26,036 nucleotides of DNA from Romeriopsis sp046049545 (GTDB lineage Bacteria > Cyanobacteriota > Cyanobacteriia > Leptolyngbyales > Leptolyngbyaceae). Below the pieces are notes generated by a model that searched no databases, was not told the DNA's origin, and worked only from the letters and a program-made list of their open reading frames with translations. Numbering within the stretch: position 1 is the stretch's first letter; every line of letters starts with the position of its first letter. This document shows, piece by piece, positions 1-6,621 of this stretch. The stretch is from NCBI GenBank assembly GCA_046049545.1, contig JBJORF010000064.1, forward strand, positions 1 to 26,036. Direction: 5' to 3'. Both the position numbers and the translations under genes were made by a program.

Positions 1-189
1 GATACCGTCGATGTCCACAGGAGGAGCAGCGACAAATGCAATCAAGTAGCAGATGGTTGCAGTCAGCAACGTCGGGATCATCAGCGTACCGAACCAACCG
101 ACGTAAACGCGATTGTTGGTGCTGGTCACCCAGTTGCAGAACTGATCCCACAAATTAGCGCTTTCGCGGCGCTGCAAAGTAGTTGTCAT
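1..189 (-). CDS. psbA: Photosystem II D1 protein, N-terminal part (partial)
   Basis: This is the first 63 codons of the D1 reaction-centre protein, the thylakoid membrane subunit that, with D2, holds the primary donor, pheophytin, QB and the manganese cluster. The start is ATG at 189. The reading begins MTTTLQRRESANLWDQFCNW and continues through the GWFGTLMIP stretch into the first membrane helix, which is diagnostic of cyanobacterial D1. The gene runs off the left edge, so the catalytic part is not visible. No strong Shine-Dalgarno precedes the ATG. A sigma70-type promoter lies 50-78 bases upstream. psbA is usually present in several near-identical copies, so an assembly contig breaking here would be unsurprising. 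Which isoform it encodes cannot be judged from this part. Identification is near certain. Confidence 0.98.
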   Translation of the reverse strand, partial: MTTTLQRRESANLWDQFCNWVTSTNNRVYVGWFGTLMIPTLLTATICYLIAFVAAPPVDIDGI

Positions 190-238
190 GGTTCTGGAAT
201 AATTTCGAGAAATGTATATGTGGTTTTCCCACACCAAT

Positions 239-267
239 AATGTAACAGCTTCACGATGGAATGTAAA
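239..267 (-). promoter_or_regulatory. psbA promoter with HLR1-like half-sites
   Basis: Read on the minus strand, a -35 box TTTACA (267-262) and a -10 box TACATT (244-239) are separated by exactly 17 bases, about 50 bases before the psbA ATG. Each box lies in an octamer, TTTACATT (267-260) and GTTACATT (246-239), that fits the half-site (G/T)TTACA(T/A)(T/A) of HLR1, the element bound by the cyanobacterial regulator RpaB. Their start-to-start distance is 21 bases rather than the usual 10. A short dyad TGTGG/CCACA lies in the presumed leader. The promoter is inferred from consensus match only. Confidence 0.65.
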
Positions 268-332
268 GAAGTGTGGCAACAATTCTCATTTTATTAAAGT
301 GATTGCTCGCATCGCTTTTACTTATATGACGG

Positions 333-1484
333 CTAACCGCTGTAGATCTTGCCGTTGGGCATGATCGCGCCAGTGAGTTTGGCCCCGGTCATCTTCACCA
401 TGACCCGATCGTCGAAACCCACTTTTGCTCCAGTCAGATCAGCGCCGCTCAGATCGCAGCCACTTAAATCAGCCCCGATTAAGTTAACGTCGCGCATGTT
501 GGCCCCGGTGAGAATCGCTTCCAGCAGATTGGCGCGGAAGAGATTGGCCCCTTCAAGGTTTGCCTCGGCGAGGTTGACGCGGTGCATAAATGCGTCGCTG
601 AGGTCGGCGCGGCTGAGGTTGGCGCGGCTCAGATTGCGGTTGGAGAAGTCGCGCTCTTTGAGATTTTGGCCTGCCATGTTGCTGCCGGAGAGATCTGGTT
701 GCTGGGGGATGCCAGCTGGTTGGTAATTATTTTTGGGTGGGGAGTAGCCCATGGACATTGTCTGGGGACGGTAGTAGTCCTGGGGCGGCCGTTTGGGGGG
801 TGGCGGCGCGGCGGGTGGCGGGGTCGGGTAGTAGGCAGCCGGTGAGGGAGTGGGCGCTTGCCGATCGACATCGTAGGCCGGATTGTACCGCGACTGAGCA
901 TAGTAATCCTGCGCCTTAGCCTCAGGCGTTTTCGGTTCGGCGGGTTTGGGTCCCGGTGGTTTCGGGGGACTGGCCGGTGGCGGTGGGCCGTAACTGTGGC
1001 GGGGGTCACTTTCATAACGCGAGTCTTGACGGGCTTCGGTGCCCGATCGACCGTAGGTGCCATAATTCGATCGATAGTAATCGTAACTCGCGTCGCGGCT
1101 CTTAGGACCAGAAGATTGCCGCGATTCCGATGGGCGGGACTCGCTGCGTTCCGTCTGCCGCGCTTCGTAATGCGCGCGATAGGCGGCATAGGGATGATAG
1201 CGCTTAGCTTTGTCTTGGGAATTGCTGCTGGCGCTGGAACTGCTACTGGACTTACCCGTGGCTTTGTTGGCACCCCCATTGCGGGCTGATTCGCGCAGGG
1301 TGTCGCGGGCTTGGTTGATATCTTTGAGCTTCTGCTCGGCGCGATGCAATAAGTCTTGATTGTCCTTAGGCACACGATCGGGATGCCAAATCACCACTAG
1401 GGCTTTGTAAGCCTTGTTCACCTCTTCCATCGAGGCCCCTGGCTTCAAACCCAATGTCTGATAACAACGATCGAGATCCCCCAT
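333..1484 (-). CDS. J-domain protein with C-terminal pentapeptide repeats
   Basis: A 383-residue protein in three parts. Residues 1-65 form a J-domain with the HPD motif at 34-36, which in this family stimulates the ATPase of an Hsp70 (DnaK). Residues about 66-260 are low complexity: a serine run, then Tyr/Arg/Ser-rich, then proline-rich sequence, probably disordered. Residues about 265-383 are roughly 18 consecutive pentapeptide repeats of A(D/N)LXX type, with a few further degenerate ones, expected to fold as a right-handed quadrilateral beta-helix. There is no signal peptide, so it is probably cytoplasmic. I chose ATG at 1484 because AGGTGG lies just upstream; an in-frame GTG at 1493 is the alternative. 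The gene stands alone, and 143 bases separate its stop from psbA. J-domain/pentapeptide fusions occur in cyanobacteria, but I know of no defined function. The natural inference is that the repeats select a client or site to which DnaK is recruited. Confidence 0.88.
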   Translation of the reverse strand: MGDLDRCYQTLGLKPGASMEEVNKAYKALVVIWHPDRVPKDNQDLLHRAEQKLKDINQARDTLRESARNGGANKATGKSSSSSSASSNSQDKAKRYHPYAAYRAHYEARQTERSESRPSESRQSSGPKSRDASYDYYRSNYGTYGRSGTEARQDSRYESDPRHSYGPPPPASPPKPPGPKPAEPKTPEAKAQDYYAQSRYNPAYDVDRQAPTPSPAAYYPTPPPAAPPPPKRPPQDYYRPQTMSMGYSPPKNNYQPAGIPQQPDLSGSNMAGQNLKERDFSNRNLSRANLSRADLSDAFMHRVNLAEANLEGANLFRANLLEAILTGANMRDVNLIGADLSGCDLSGADLTGAKVGFDDRVMVKMTGAKLTGAIMPNGKIYSG

Positions 1485-1639
1485 GAACACCACCTAAACA
1501 CTCATCGCGATCGCCACCTGGACGTTAGCCCGATAACGATTTCTAGTTTCTAGTCTAAATGGAAGAACCACCGATTGCGAGGGGCGAGGGCGGAAATCAA
1601 TTGGATCAAATTGGATTGGGTCGATCGGCCATTGCAGGC

Positions 1640-1667
1640 GTAGGGGTGAACGGCCGTTCCCCCCTAC
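1640..1667. repeat. GTAGGGG-type palindromic repeat (REP-like hairpin)
   Basis: A 28-base imperfect palindrome with arms GTAGGGG and CCCCTAC around the centre ACGGCCGT; one position does not pair. Palindromes with GTAGGGG ends are common interspersed repeats in cyanobacterial genomes. It overlaps the TAG stop (1666-1664) of the leftward DUF2949 gene, so it may also act as its 3' hairpin. Two related sequences lie at 6326-6348 and 6497-6519. Confidence 0.7.
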
Positions 1668-1855
1668 GCGGTTTCTAACCAATCAAAAATGCGATCAAGC
1701 TGCTCTAACGAAATCAGACCATACTGCCACAGGATCATGGGCAGCGGGTCAGAGGAGTTCTCCCGGTGACGCAAGGCAAAGTCGATCGATGCCATTGACA
1801 CGGCCATTTCATCGGTGAGGAACTGGACAAATTTTGAGTAAGTTGCGGGAGCCAC
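1664..1855 (-). CDS. DUF2949 family small protein
   Basis: A 63-residue protein resembling the cyanobacterial DUF2949 family, whose hallmark is the C-terminal block LPMILWQYGLISLEQLD followed by the ending FDWLE. The function of the family is unknown. I set the start at GTG 1855 because a strong Shine-Dalgarno AGGAGGT (1871-1865) lies 9 bases upstream and because this gives the usual family length of about 60-70 residues. The frame stays open further upstream and, if translated, would read as a signal-peptide-like hydrophobic stretch (GLLLVSQSF, then ASAASPAQ). That stretch has no ATG or GTG start, only TTG or ATT. The stop codon lies inside a GTAGGGG-type palindrome. The gene is isolated, with no obvious operon partner. 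Family call fairly sure; role unknown. Confidence 0.78.
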   Translation of the reverse strand: MAPATYSKFVQFLTDEMAVSMASIDFALRHRENSSDPLPMILWQYGLISLEQLDRIFDWLETA

Positions 1856-1864
1856 AGACAGGTC

Positions 1865-1871
1865 ACCTCCT
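1865..1871 (-). promoter_or_regulatory. Strong ribosome binding site that fixes the DUF2949 start
   Basis: AGGAGGT on the minus strand, an unusually full anti-16S match for this window, lies 9 bases before GTG 1855. It argues for the short 63-residue product over a 107-residue product starting from TTG at 1987. Confidence 0.7.
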
Positions 1872-2452
1872 AATTCAGCTCTATTTTGGCGAAATTGATC
1901 AAAGTTATGAGACTCAGTAGACAGTCCTTGAGCTGGACTAGCAGCGCTGGCTGCGATCGGGTGAAATGACTGGGACACAAGCAACAAACCACTGAATAGG
2001 ACTAGGCGGTGAACTTGCCTACTAACGTGCCCGCCGACAACGGGCCAAATTCAGCAAAAACACAGAACCTTAAGGACTTACAGGCGTTGCGAGCCAAGCG
2101 GAATCACTAAATCAACAGTCAGAGTAGCACAGATGTTCTATAACCTTGAACAGCTTCTACACAAAAACACGGACGGGATCAGGAACGTTGCGGGATAATC
2201 TCCGTGTCATCACGGATGACCGGATTTGAGAACGGAGTATATCACTCTTTTCCTAGTTAATGCGACTGGTTTGCAGAAAAAATTAAACTTTCTACCAGTT
2301 AGTCCCTGAACTTCTGTCCGGTTTTGGGTGAGTCGGTGTATTTTGCCGGGAGATTGCCGGGATGGGTTGCGGGGAGACAGGCGCTCCGGTCTTGACTCAG
2401 TGGGGGATTAAGCTAGCAGGTGCGATCGACATGCAGGGTGAAGCCCCTGAAT
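1872..2452. other. Non-coding stretch, no gene recognised
   Basis: About 580 bases without a convincing gene. The left part (1872-2030) remains open in frame with the DUF2949 gene but lacks a good start. A short dyad CCGTG-TCAT-CACGG lies near 2206-2219. The rest shows no tRNA, no strong terminator and no recognisable repeat. It probably contains the DUF2949 promoter and the 3' end of the nadK operon transcript. Confidence 0.5.
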
Positions 2453-2989
2453 CTAGTTGTTTGGGGAGAGGGGGGCGAGGGTGACGCGATCGCCAACTTT
2501 GATGCCCAGCTTTTCTGCCAAACCGCCGCGCAGTTCGAGGACGTTGTCAATTAACTGTTCGGAAGGGTAGCTCGGGCAGGGGTCGGCTTTGCAAGGGGGC
2601 ACGTTGGGTTTGATTTCGCGGATGACGCGATCACGGATGTAGAGCATGTCGAGGGGAATCAGCGTGTTTTTCATCCAGAAGGCAACGGGGCGGGCGGGGG
2701 TGAAGGGGAAGAGCATGCCTTCATCGTCGGGGAGGTGAGTGCGATTCATCAGGCCAATCTGCTGCTGGAGCGGGCTAGCGGCGACGGCAATCTTGATGCG
2801 GGCTTGATTGATGGTGGCTTGCTGGGTGAAGGGAATCGATTGGGGGGCGGATTGCGTCGGGGTCACGGCGATCGGGGCAGCAGTCGGGACAGGGGCGGGC
2901 GGAGTCGAAGTGGCACTGGTGCAGCCTAGCAAAATTGCGCTGGTGCAGAGGCTCAGCGCTAAGCTTATCAGTTGGGTCGGGCGTTTCAT
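2453..2989 (-). CDS. DUF192 family lipoprotein
   Basis: A 178-residue protein. Residues 1-23 form a lipoprotein signal peptide with lipobox LLGC at 20-23, so the mature protein should be lipid-anchored. A Pro/Thr/Ala-rich linker (about 27-55) leads to a DUF192 domain (about 60-175), shown by IGLMNRTHLPDDEGMLF, the VAFWMKNT motif, PLDMLYI and the ending VLELRGG...KLGIKVGDRV. DUF192 proteins are widespread, small and of unsettled function. I use ATG 2989 because it starts the signal peptide directly; an upstream in-frame start at 3052 would add 21 residues overlapping the preceding gene. It begins 37 bases after the nblR-like stop and is probably the last gene of the nadK operon. The domain call is confident; the biochemical role is not known. 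Confidence 0.9.
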   Translation of the reverse strand: MKRPTQLISLALSLCTSAILLGCTSATSTPPAPVPTAAPIAVTPTQSAPQSIPFTQQATINQARIKIAVAASPLQQQIGLMNRTHLPDDEGMLFPFTPARPVAFWMKNTLIPLDMLYIRDRVIREIKPNVPPCKADPCPSYPSEQLIDNVLELRGGLAEKLGIKVGDRVTLAPLSPNN

Positions 2990-3026
2990 CAGGTTTATCT
3001 TGGATGGTGCACTGGCATGGCGCTGA

Positions 3027-3749
3027 CTAACTTTCTCGCAGAACGTAGCCAATTCCCCGGACAGTTTGGATCAAGCGCTTATCGCCTTCGTCTTCAATTT
3101 TCAGTCGGAGGTAGCGAATGTAAACTTCGATCACGTTTGATTCGCCGACGTAGTCAAAGCCCCAAACATTTTCCAGGATTTGCTCGCGGGACAGGACTTC
3201 GCGCGGATGCTCCATCATGTATTTGAGCAGCTCGAACTCTTTCATCGTCAAGTCGATTGACCGGCCACTCCGCAATACCTGCCGCAGGCCCAAATCCAAG
3301 ACCAAATCGCCAAAGCGTAATTGTTCCTGGCTGGGCACCTCGGTTTTTAAATAAAACTGCACGAGCTTGAGCAGATCATCGCTGCGATAGGGCTGCTTGA
3401 GAAAATAGTCATCGGCTCCGACTTCCAGGCAAATCACCCGATCGTCCACGCCATCGCGGTTCATCAGCAGCAACACGGGAATGCGCAGCCCTTTTTGGCG
3501 TAACTGTTCGCAGAAACTGAGGGAGGCTTCATTATCTAAACCGCGATCAACCAAAATCATCGCGGGGGACTGGCTGAGGGTCAGACGCAGGGCTTCTGCT
3601 GCATCGTCCAACAAAGTGGTCTGATAGCCCGCTTCCTGTAAGTCGAGGTGAATCTGCTGCCCGATCGCAGCGTCGGCTCGGAGAATCAGGATATGGGGCG
3701 GGGCTTCACCGGTGCGGTCGATCGTGCGGTCAGCAACTGGGTTGTTCAT
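3027..3749 (-). CDS. nblR: OmpR-family response regulator, NblR-like, with an atypical receiver
   Basis: A 240-residue regulator with a receiver domain (about 18-135) and an OmpR/PhoB winged-helix DNA-binding domain (about 143-239; MKEFELLKYMMEHPREVLSR and a VRGIGYVLRE ending). The likely phospho-acceptor Asp68 is in place, but the usual acidic pair after strand 1 is reduced to Asp26 (RAD). The conserved Thr/Ser of strand 4 is Met96, and the Lys118-Pro pair is split by Gln119 (LKQPY). A degenerate pocket is a known trait of NblR, the regulator of phycobilisome breakdown under nutrient and light stress, and I recognise this as NblR-like. Another OmpR-type regulator is possible. ATG 3749 puts the receiver near the N-terminus; an open frame continues to 4022 but overlaps nadK. 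It follows nadK after 91 bases and precedes the DUF192 gene by 37, so the three are likely co-transcribed. Confidence 0.88.
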   Translation of the reverse strand: MNNPVADRTIDRTGEAPPHILILRADAAIGQQIHLDLQEAGYQTTLLDDAAEALRLTLSQSPAMILVDRGLDNEASLSFCEQLRQKGLRIPVLLLMNRDGVDDRVICLEVGADDYFLKQPYRSDDLLKLVQFYLKTEVPSQEQLRFGDLVLDLGLRQVLRSGRSIDLTMKEFELLKYMMEHPREVLSREQILENVWGFDYVGESNVIEVYIRYLRLKIEDEGDKRLIQTVRGIGYVLRES

Positions 3750-3840
3750 GGGCGGAGCGCTCCCAAAAACTGATCGTGGACTGCTTTCAGAATAGCGCGA
3801 ATTGATGGGGGCTGAATCGAGAATTCCGGCAATTCCTTGG

Positions 3841-4767
3841 CTAACCTGGGCTGCTGCCGATCGGGGTATCGGGTTTGGCAATGTGCGCGATTCCCCACCC
3901 CAGTTTGTCCCGCAATAGGTCGAAGAACTGGCCTGGCTTGAGTCGAATGAACCGTGCTGGATAGGGCGCTTTTTCAATCCGCACGCAATCATCGGGAAAT
4001 ACATAACAGCCCGCATTCCCATCCACCACCAGCACCAATCGCGCTGAGGTCGCGGGGTAAATCGTCACAGGCTTAGTGTTGCTGAACACGAGGCCGCGTG
4101 AGGCTAAGGAATGGGGGCAAATCGGAATCATGTGCATGACGGGGATCCCCGGTGTGATCACCGGGCCGCCCGCCGAGAGCGAGTAAGCCGTTGAACCCGT
4201 CGGGGTCGAAACAATGATGCCATCGGCGGCAATGTCCACCCGGCTGAAGCCGTCCACTTCGACTTCAAAGTGACACATGCTGGTTAGCGGTTCGCGATGG
4301 ATCACCATTTCATTCAGGCCCAGGGCTTCCCACATCATCGTGCCATCGCGATAGACCTGTACCATCAGCATCGCGCGGTTTTCGATTTCGTACTCGCCTT
4401 CGATGATGGCGGTAATGGCTTGTTCGATATCCTCAGCCAGCACTTCCGTCAAGAAGCCTAAATGCCCAGTATTCACGGCCAGGAGTGGGATATGCTGCGG
4501 CGCAATTTGGCGGAAAGCCGACAAGACAGTACCATCGCCGCCGAGAACGATCGCGAAGACCATATCCTTATCAAAACCAGGGGGCGAAATCCGCTCGATC
4601 GGCGTATGACAAATCGGATTCTCGGGGGAGGCATAGCCCAGAATGCCGCCTTCGCCCGTGGCCGTGACGACTTCCCAGCCCAGGGACTCCAACTGCGCCT
4701 GCACCAACTTCAACCCTTCGCAGGCCGAGGGCTTTTGGTCGTTGTAGATAATGCCAGCCTTGGGCAC
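3841..4767 (-). CDS. nadK: NAD kinase
   Basis: A 308-residue ATP/polyphosphate-NAD kinase that phosphorylates NAD+ at the 2' hydroxyl of its adenosine ribose to give NADP+, the acceptor of photosynthetic electron flow. The signature GGDGT is at residues 76-80. The second substrate-binding region is GLNEMVIHR, and the glycine-rich TPTGSTAYSLSAGGP block with PICPHSL follows; all are typical of the family. The start is GTG at 4767. No in-frame ATG lies nearby upstream, and the N-terminus PKAGIIYND fits the family. It is the first gene of a probable operon with the NblR-like regulator and the DUF192 lipoprotein. Cyanobacteria often carry two NAD kinases; which one this is cannot be told. Identification is firm. 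Confidence 0.96.
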   Translation of the reverse strand: MPKAGIIYNDQKPSACEGLKLVQAQLESLGWEVVTATGEGGILGYASPENPICHTPIERISPPGFDKDMVFAIVLGGDGTVLSAFRQIAPQHIPLLAVNTGHLGFLTEVLAEDIEQAITAIIEGEYEIENRAMLMVQVYRDGTMMWEALGLNEMVIHREPLTSMCHFEVEVDGFSRVDIAADGIIVSTPTGSTAYSLSAGGPVITPGIPVMHMIPICPHSLASRGLVFSNTKPVTIYPATSARLVLVVDGNAGCYVFPDDCVRIEKAPYPARFIRLKPGQFFDLLRDKLGWGIAHIAKPDTPIGSSPG

Positions 4768-4873
4768 GATCGTTGATCCCCATACGAAGCGAATTTTCAG
4801 ACCGAAATCTGCGGTGCGGCAAATGTGTTTGCTGCACTCAGTTTTTCTATTCTACGGTGTTGGATTTTCCTTT

Positions 4874-4933
4874 GTGTTGAGAATCTGCTGTGCTGAGAAT
4901 CTGTGTCTAGAACTTCCGTGTTTAGAATTTGGG
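4874..4933. repeat. Degenerate short tandem repeat over the ycf39 stop
   Basis: Four imperfect copies of a 13-16 base unit close to GTGYTGAGAATCTG: 4874-4889, 4890-4904, 4905-4917 (most decayed) and 4918-4933. The last copy contains the TAA stop of the leftward ycf39 gene. It resembles the short tandem repeats common between cyanobacterial genes. No terminator is seen here. Confidence 0.55.
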
Positions 4934-5914
4934 ATAAGCGCGATCGGTTTTTTTCTTTTTCTTTTTCTTCTTTTGCTGCTCTTGGGCCATTTCGACTTCC
5001 TTCAGCTTTTTCAAGATGCGGCTGAAGTATTCCTGCATGTAGTCTTCCAGGGTGGACATTTCTCCGGCATCGAGGCCGAGGGTTTGGTAGGTATTGTCCA
5101 TGGAGGCATTCAGTTCGCGGCCTGTTGCCATCACTTCGGTAAATTCCAAGCGATCGGCGATGTTCCAAGACCATTGGAAGAAGCGGAGGATTTTGCCTAG
5201 GGTCTGTACCAAGCCCAGGGGCACGGTGGTGACTTTGGCGGTTTTGTCGGAGCAGCGTTCGCAGAGCTTGATAATTTCCTGGGAACCCCAAGCACGGCTC
5301 CCGACGACGGGATAGGACTGCTTAATGGTCTCGTCTACTTTTAAGGCCCGCACCGCGAACTTGGCGATGTCGATCGTGTCCATGTAGGCGATCGGCGAAG
5401 TTTGCCCCGTCAGCCACACCGACTGCCCTTCCAGAATTGGAATCGCGTACTGCCCGATCAACCCCTGCATAAAGCCCGCAGGCCGTAGGATCGTGTAATC
5501 CAAGCCTGATTCTTTGGCTAAGTATTCCTCAAAGCAGCGTTTGATGTGCATCAATGGCACTTTCGGGAATTTCTCATTGTCGATGATTGAGAAGAAAATG
5601 TAGCGATCGATCTTCGCCCGCTTCATTGCGGCGACCAAGTTCAGCTTCCCTTCCCAGTCCACTTGCTTGATGCTGAGACTGTCATTGGCGCGGGCCGTCG
5701 CCGCATCAATCACTGCCGTCACGCCTTCGAGCGCGTCATCTAAACTTTCATCGTCAAGCAGATTGCCACTGACTAGCTGCGCCCCCCATTCCTTCAGAAA
5801 CGCGGCCCGCTTTTGGCTGCGTACAAAGCATCGGACTTCATAGCCCTCGTCTAATGCGCGCCGCGTAATCTGTCTGCCTAAAGTGCCAGTGGCACCCACA
5901 ATCAATAGGGTCAT
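4922..5914 (-). CDS. ycf39: Ycf39-like photosystem II assembly factor (atypical SDR)
   Basis: A 330-residue NmrA-type short-chain dehydrogenase fold. The nucleotide-binding motif GATGTLG is at 7-13, and YIFFSIIDNEKFP and LDYTILRPAGFMQGL are family hallmarks. Ycf39 (HCF244 in plants) acts in early photosystem II assembly, aiding D1 synthesis and chlorophyll delivery together with Hlip proteins, so the psbA gene nearby is thematically apt. ATG 5914 begins right at the Rossmann strand; an in-frame TTG at 5941 would add nine residues and is less likely. The unusual part is the tail: after a Glu/Gln/Lys-rich helix there are eight consecutive lysines, then TDRAYPKF, which I do not recall from the family. 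The last codons overlap a degenerate tandem repeat. No clear operon partner; nadK starts 154 bases downstream. Confidence 0.9.
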   Translation of the reverse strand: MTLLIVGATGTLGRQITRRALDEGYEVRCFVRSQKRAAFLKEWGAQLVSGNLLDDESLDDALEGVTAVIDAATARANDSLSIKQVDWEGKLNLVAAMKRAKIDRYIFFSIIDNEKFPKVPLMHIKRCFEEYLAKESGLDYTILRPAGFMQGLIGQYAIPILEGQSVWLTGQTSPIAYMDTIDIAKFAVRALKVDETIKQSYPVVGSRAWGSQEIIKLCERCSDKTAKVTTVPLGLVQTLGKILRFFQWSWNIADRLEFTEVMATGRELNASMDNTYQTLGLDAGEMSTLEDYMQEYFSRILKKLKEVEMAQEQQKKKKKKKKTDRAYPKF

Positions 5915-6325
5915 AGAGGTTCTGCGAGAACTTTGTGACAAAATGTTAACTTCTCTGATGCATTCTATCAGAAAAGCGAGATCGCAAGGTGCGATCGGAA
6001 AACTCGCGGGCGATCCGGCAGTTGATGGTTTTTGGGAAGTTGGATGCTGGGGATGGTGGGCGCAATTCTGAGAAATGTGGTTGCGGCACTGGGGATAAGT
6101 TTTTTGTGGGATAGAACCAGCCGCCCAAGCCCAGGGTCGCAGATTACGATCGTGGTGGGTGATAGGTCGGTGCGAGCGGCCTTGGAGGCGGTGTTTCCGA
6201 GTTGGGTGGAAGCGGGTGGTGGCAGAGATTCGGCGGATTTGGGCGGGGGAATGGGATGAGGATGATTTGTGTGATGAATTGGATTATCAGGATTCGTTGA
6301 TCGTGGGAGAGATTTTGCGGCGGTT

Positions 6326-6348
6326 GTAGGGGCGCGCATCCCGCGCCC
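6326..6348 (+). repeat. GTAGGGG-type dispersed repeat, copy 1
   Basis: A 23-base element beginning GTAGGGGCGCGCATCC and ending GCGCCC. It matches the reverse complement of 6497-6519 at 21 of 23 positions. It may be one arm of a roughly 194-base inverted-repeat unit or an independent interspersed copy. Confidence 0.6.
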
Positions 6349-6455
6349 ACCCAGATCCACGCCACCGAATCGATCAATCCCCAAACCCGATCGCCCCCAG
6401 CCCATCCATCAGTCAACCACGAGAATACCGATCGGGGTGGTGTGTGGTTGATCGG

Positions 6456-6486
6456 GATGTGGGGCGATCGAGATGTGGGGCGATCG
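6456..6486. repeat. Perfect 15-base direct repeat
   Basis: GATGTGGGGCGATCG occurs at 6456-6470 and again at 6472-6486 with one base between. Each copy carries a CGATCG core related to HIP1. It is probably a small slippage duplication within the repeat-rich spacer. Confidence 0.65.
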
Positions 6487-6496
6487 CGGGAATTGA

Positions 6497-6519
6497 GGGC
6501 ACGGGATGCGCTCCCCTAC
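6497..6519 (-). repeat. GTAGGGG-type dispersed repeat, copy 2 (inverted)
   Basis: Inverted relative to 6326-6348, ending in CTCCCCTAC on the plus strand, with 21 of 23 positions matching. About 150 bases separate the two copies. Confidence 0.6.
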
Positions 6520-6621
6520 GAGATTTGGGGATTACATGGGTGATCGTTCCCGTGCAATCCTCGGCTCCATTACCGCATCCAACGCGGCTAAATCATAGGG
6601 TAAGCTGAAAATCTTATGCTC

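Larger units (their letters stand above)
5915..6621. other. Gene-poor stretch with dispersed repeats
   Basis: About 700 bases between ycf39 and the petM terminator with no convincing gene. Open frames exist on both strands, but their products are low-complexity Pro/Arg/Gly strings without start signals or family resemblance. The stretch holds an inverted pair of 23-base GTAGGGG-type elements (6326-6348 and 6497-6519) and a perfect 15-base direct repeat (6456-6470 and 6472-6486). It also holds several CGATCG cores. It looks like decaying repeat-derived spacer. Confidence 0.6.

Noticed and set aside
629..1375. A 248-residue open frame on the minus strand and several plus-strand frames within 349-1289
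   Set aside because: All overlap the J-domain/pentapeptide gene in other frames. Their products are Arg/Pro/Thr-rich with no family features, and are shadows of a repeat-rich, GC-rich gene.
2200..2225. Terminator at the CCGTG/CACGG dyad
   Set aside because: The stem is only five base pairs with no T-run on either strand, so it is too weak to call.
3750..4022. N-terminal extension of the response regulator into nadK
   Set aside because: The extra 91 residues are Ser/Pro-rich without receiver similarity and overlap the conserved end of NAD kinase. ATG 3749 gives a normal regulator.
4403..4837. Frames opposite or offset to nadK and the ycf39 downstream region
   Set aside because: They lie within the clear NAD kinase coding region or tandem repeats, with no recognisable motifs.
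4874..4933. A CRISPR-like array near the ycf39 stop
   Set aside because: The units are 13-16 bases, degenerate and without spacers, so this is a simple tandem repeat.
5968..6416. Minus-strand frames of 90-145 residues in the spacer before petM
   Set aside because: They have Pro/His/Thr-rich low-complexity products, no ribosome binding site, and overlap dispersed repeats.
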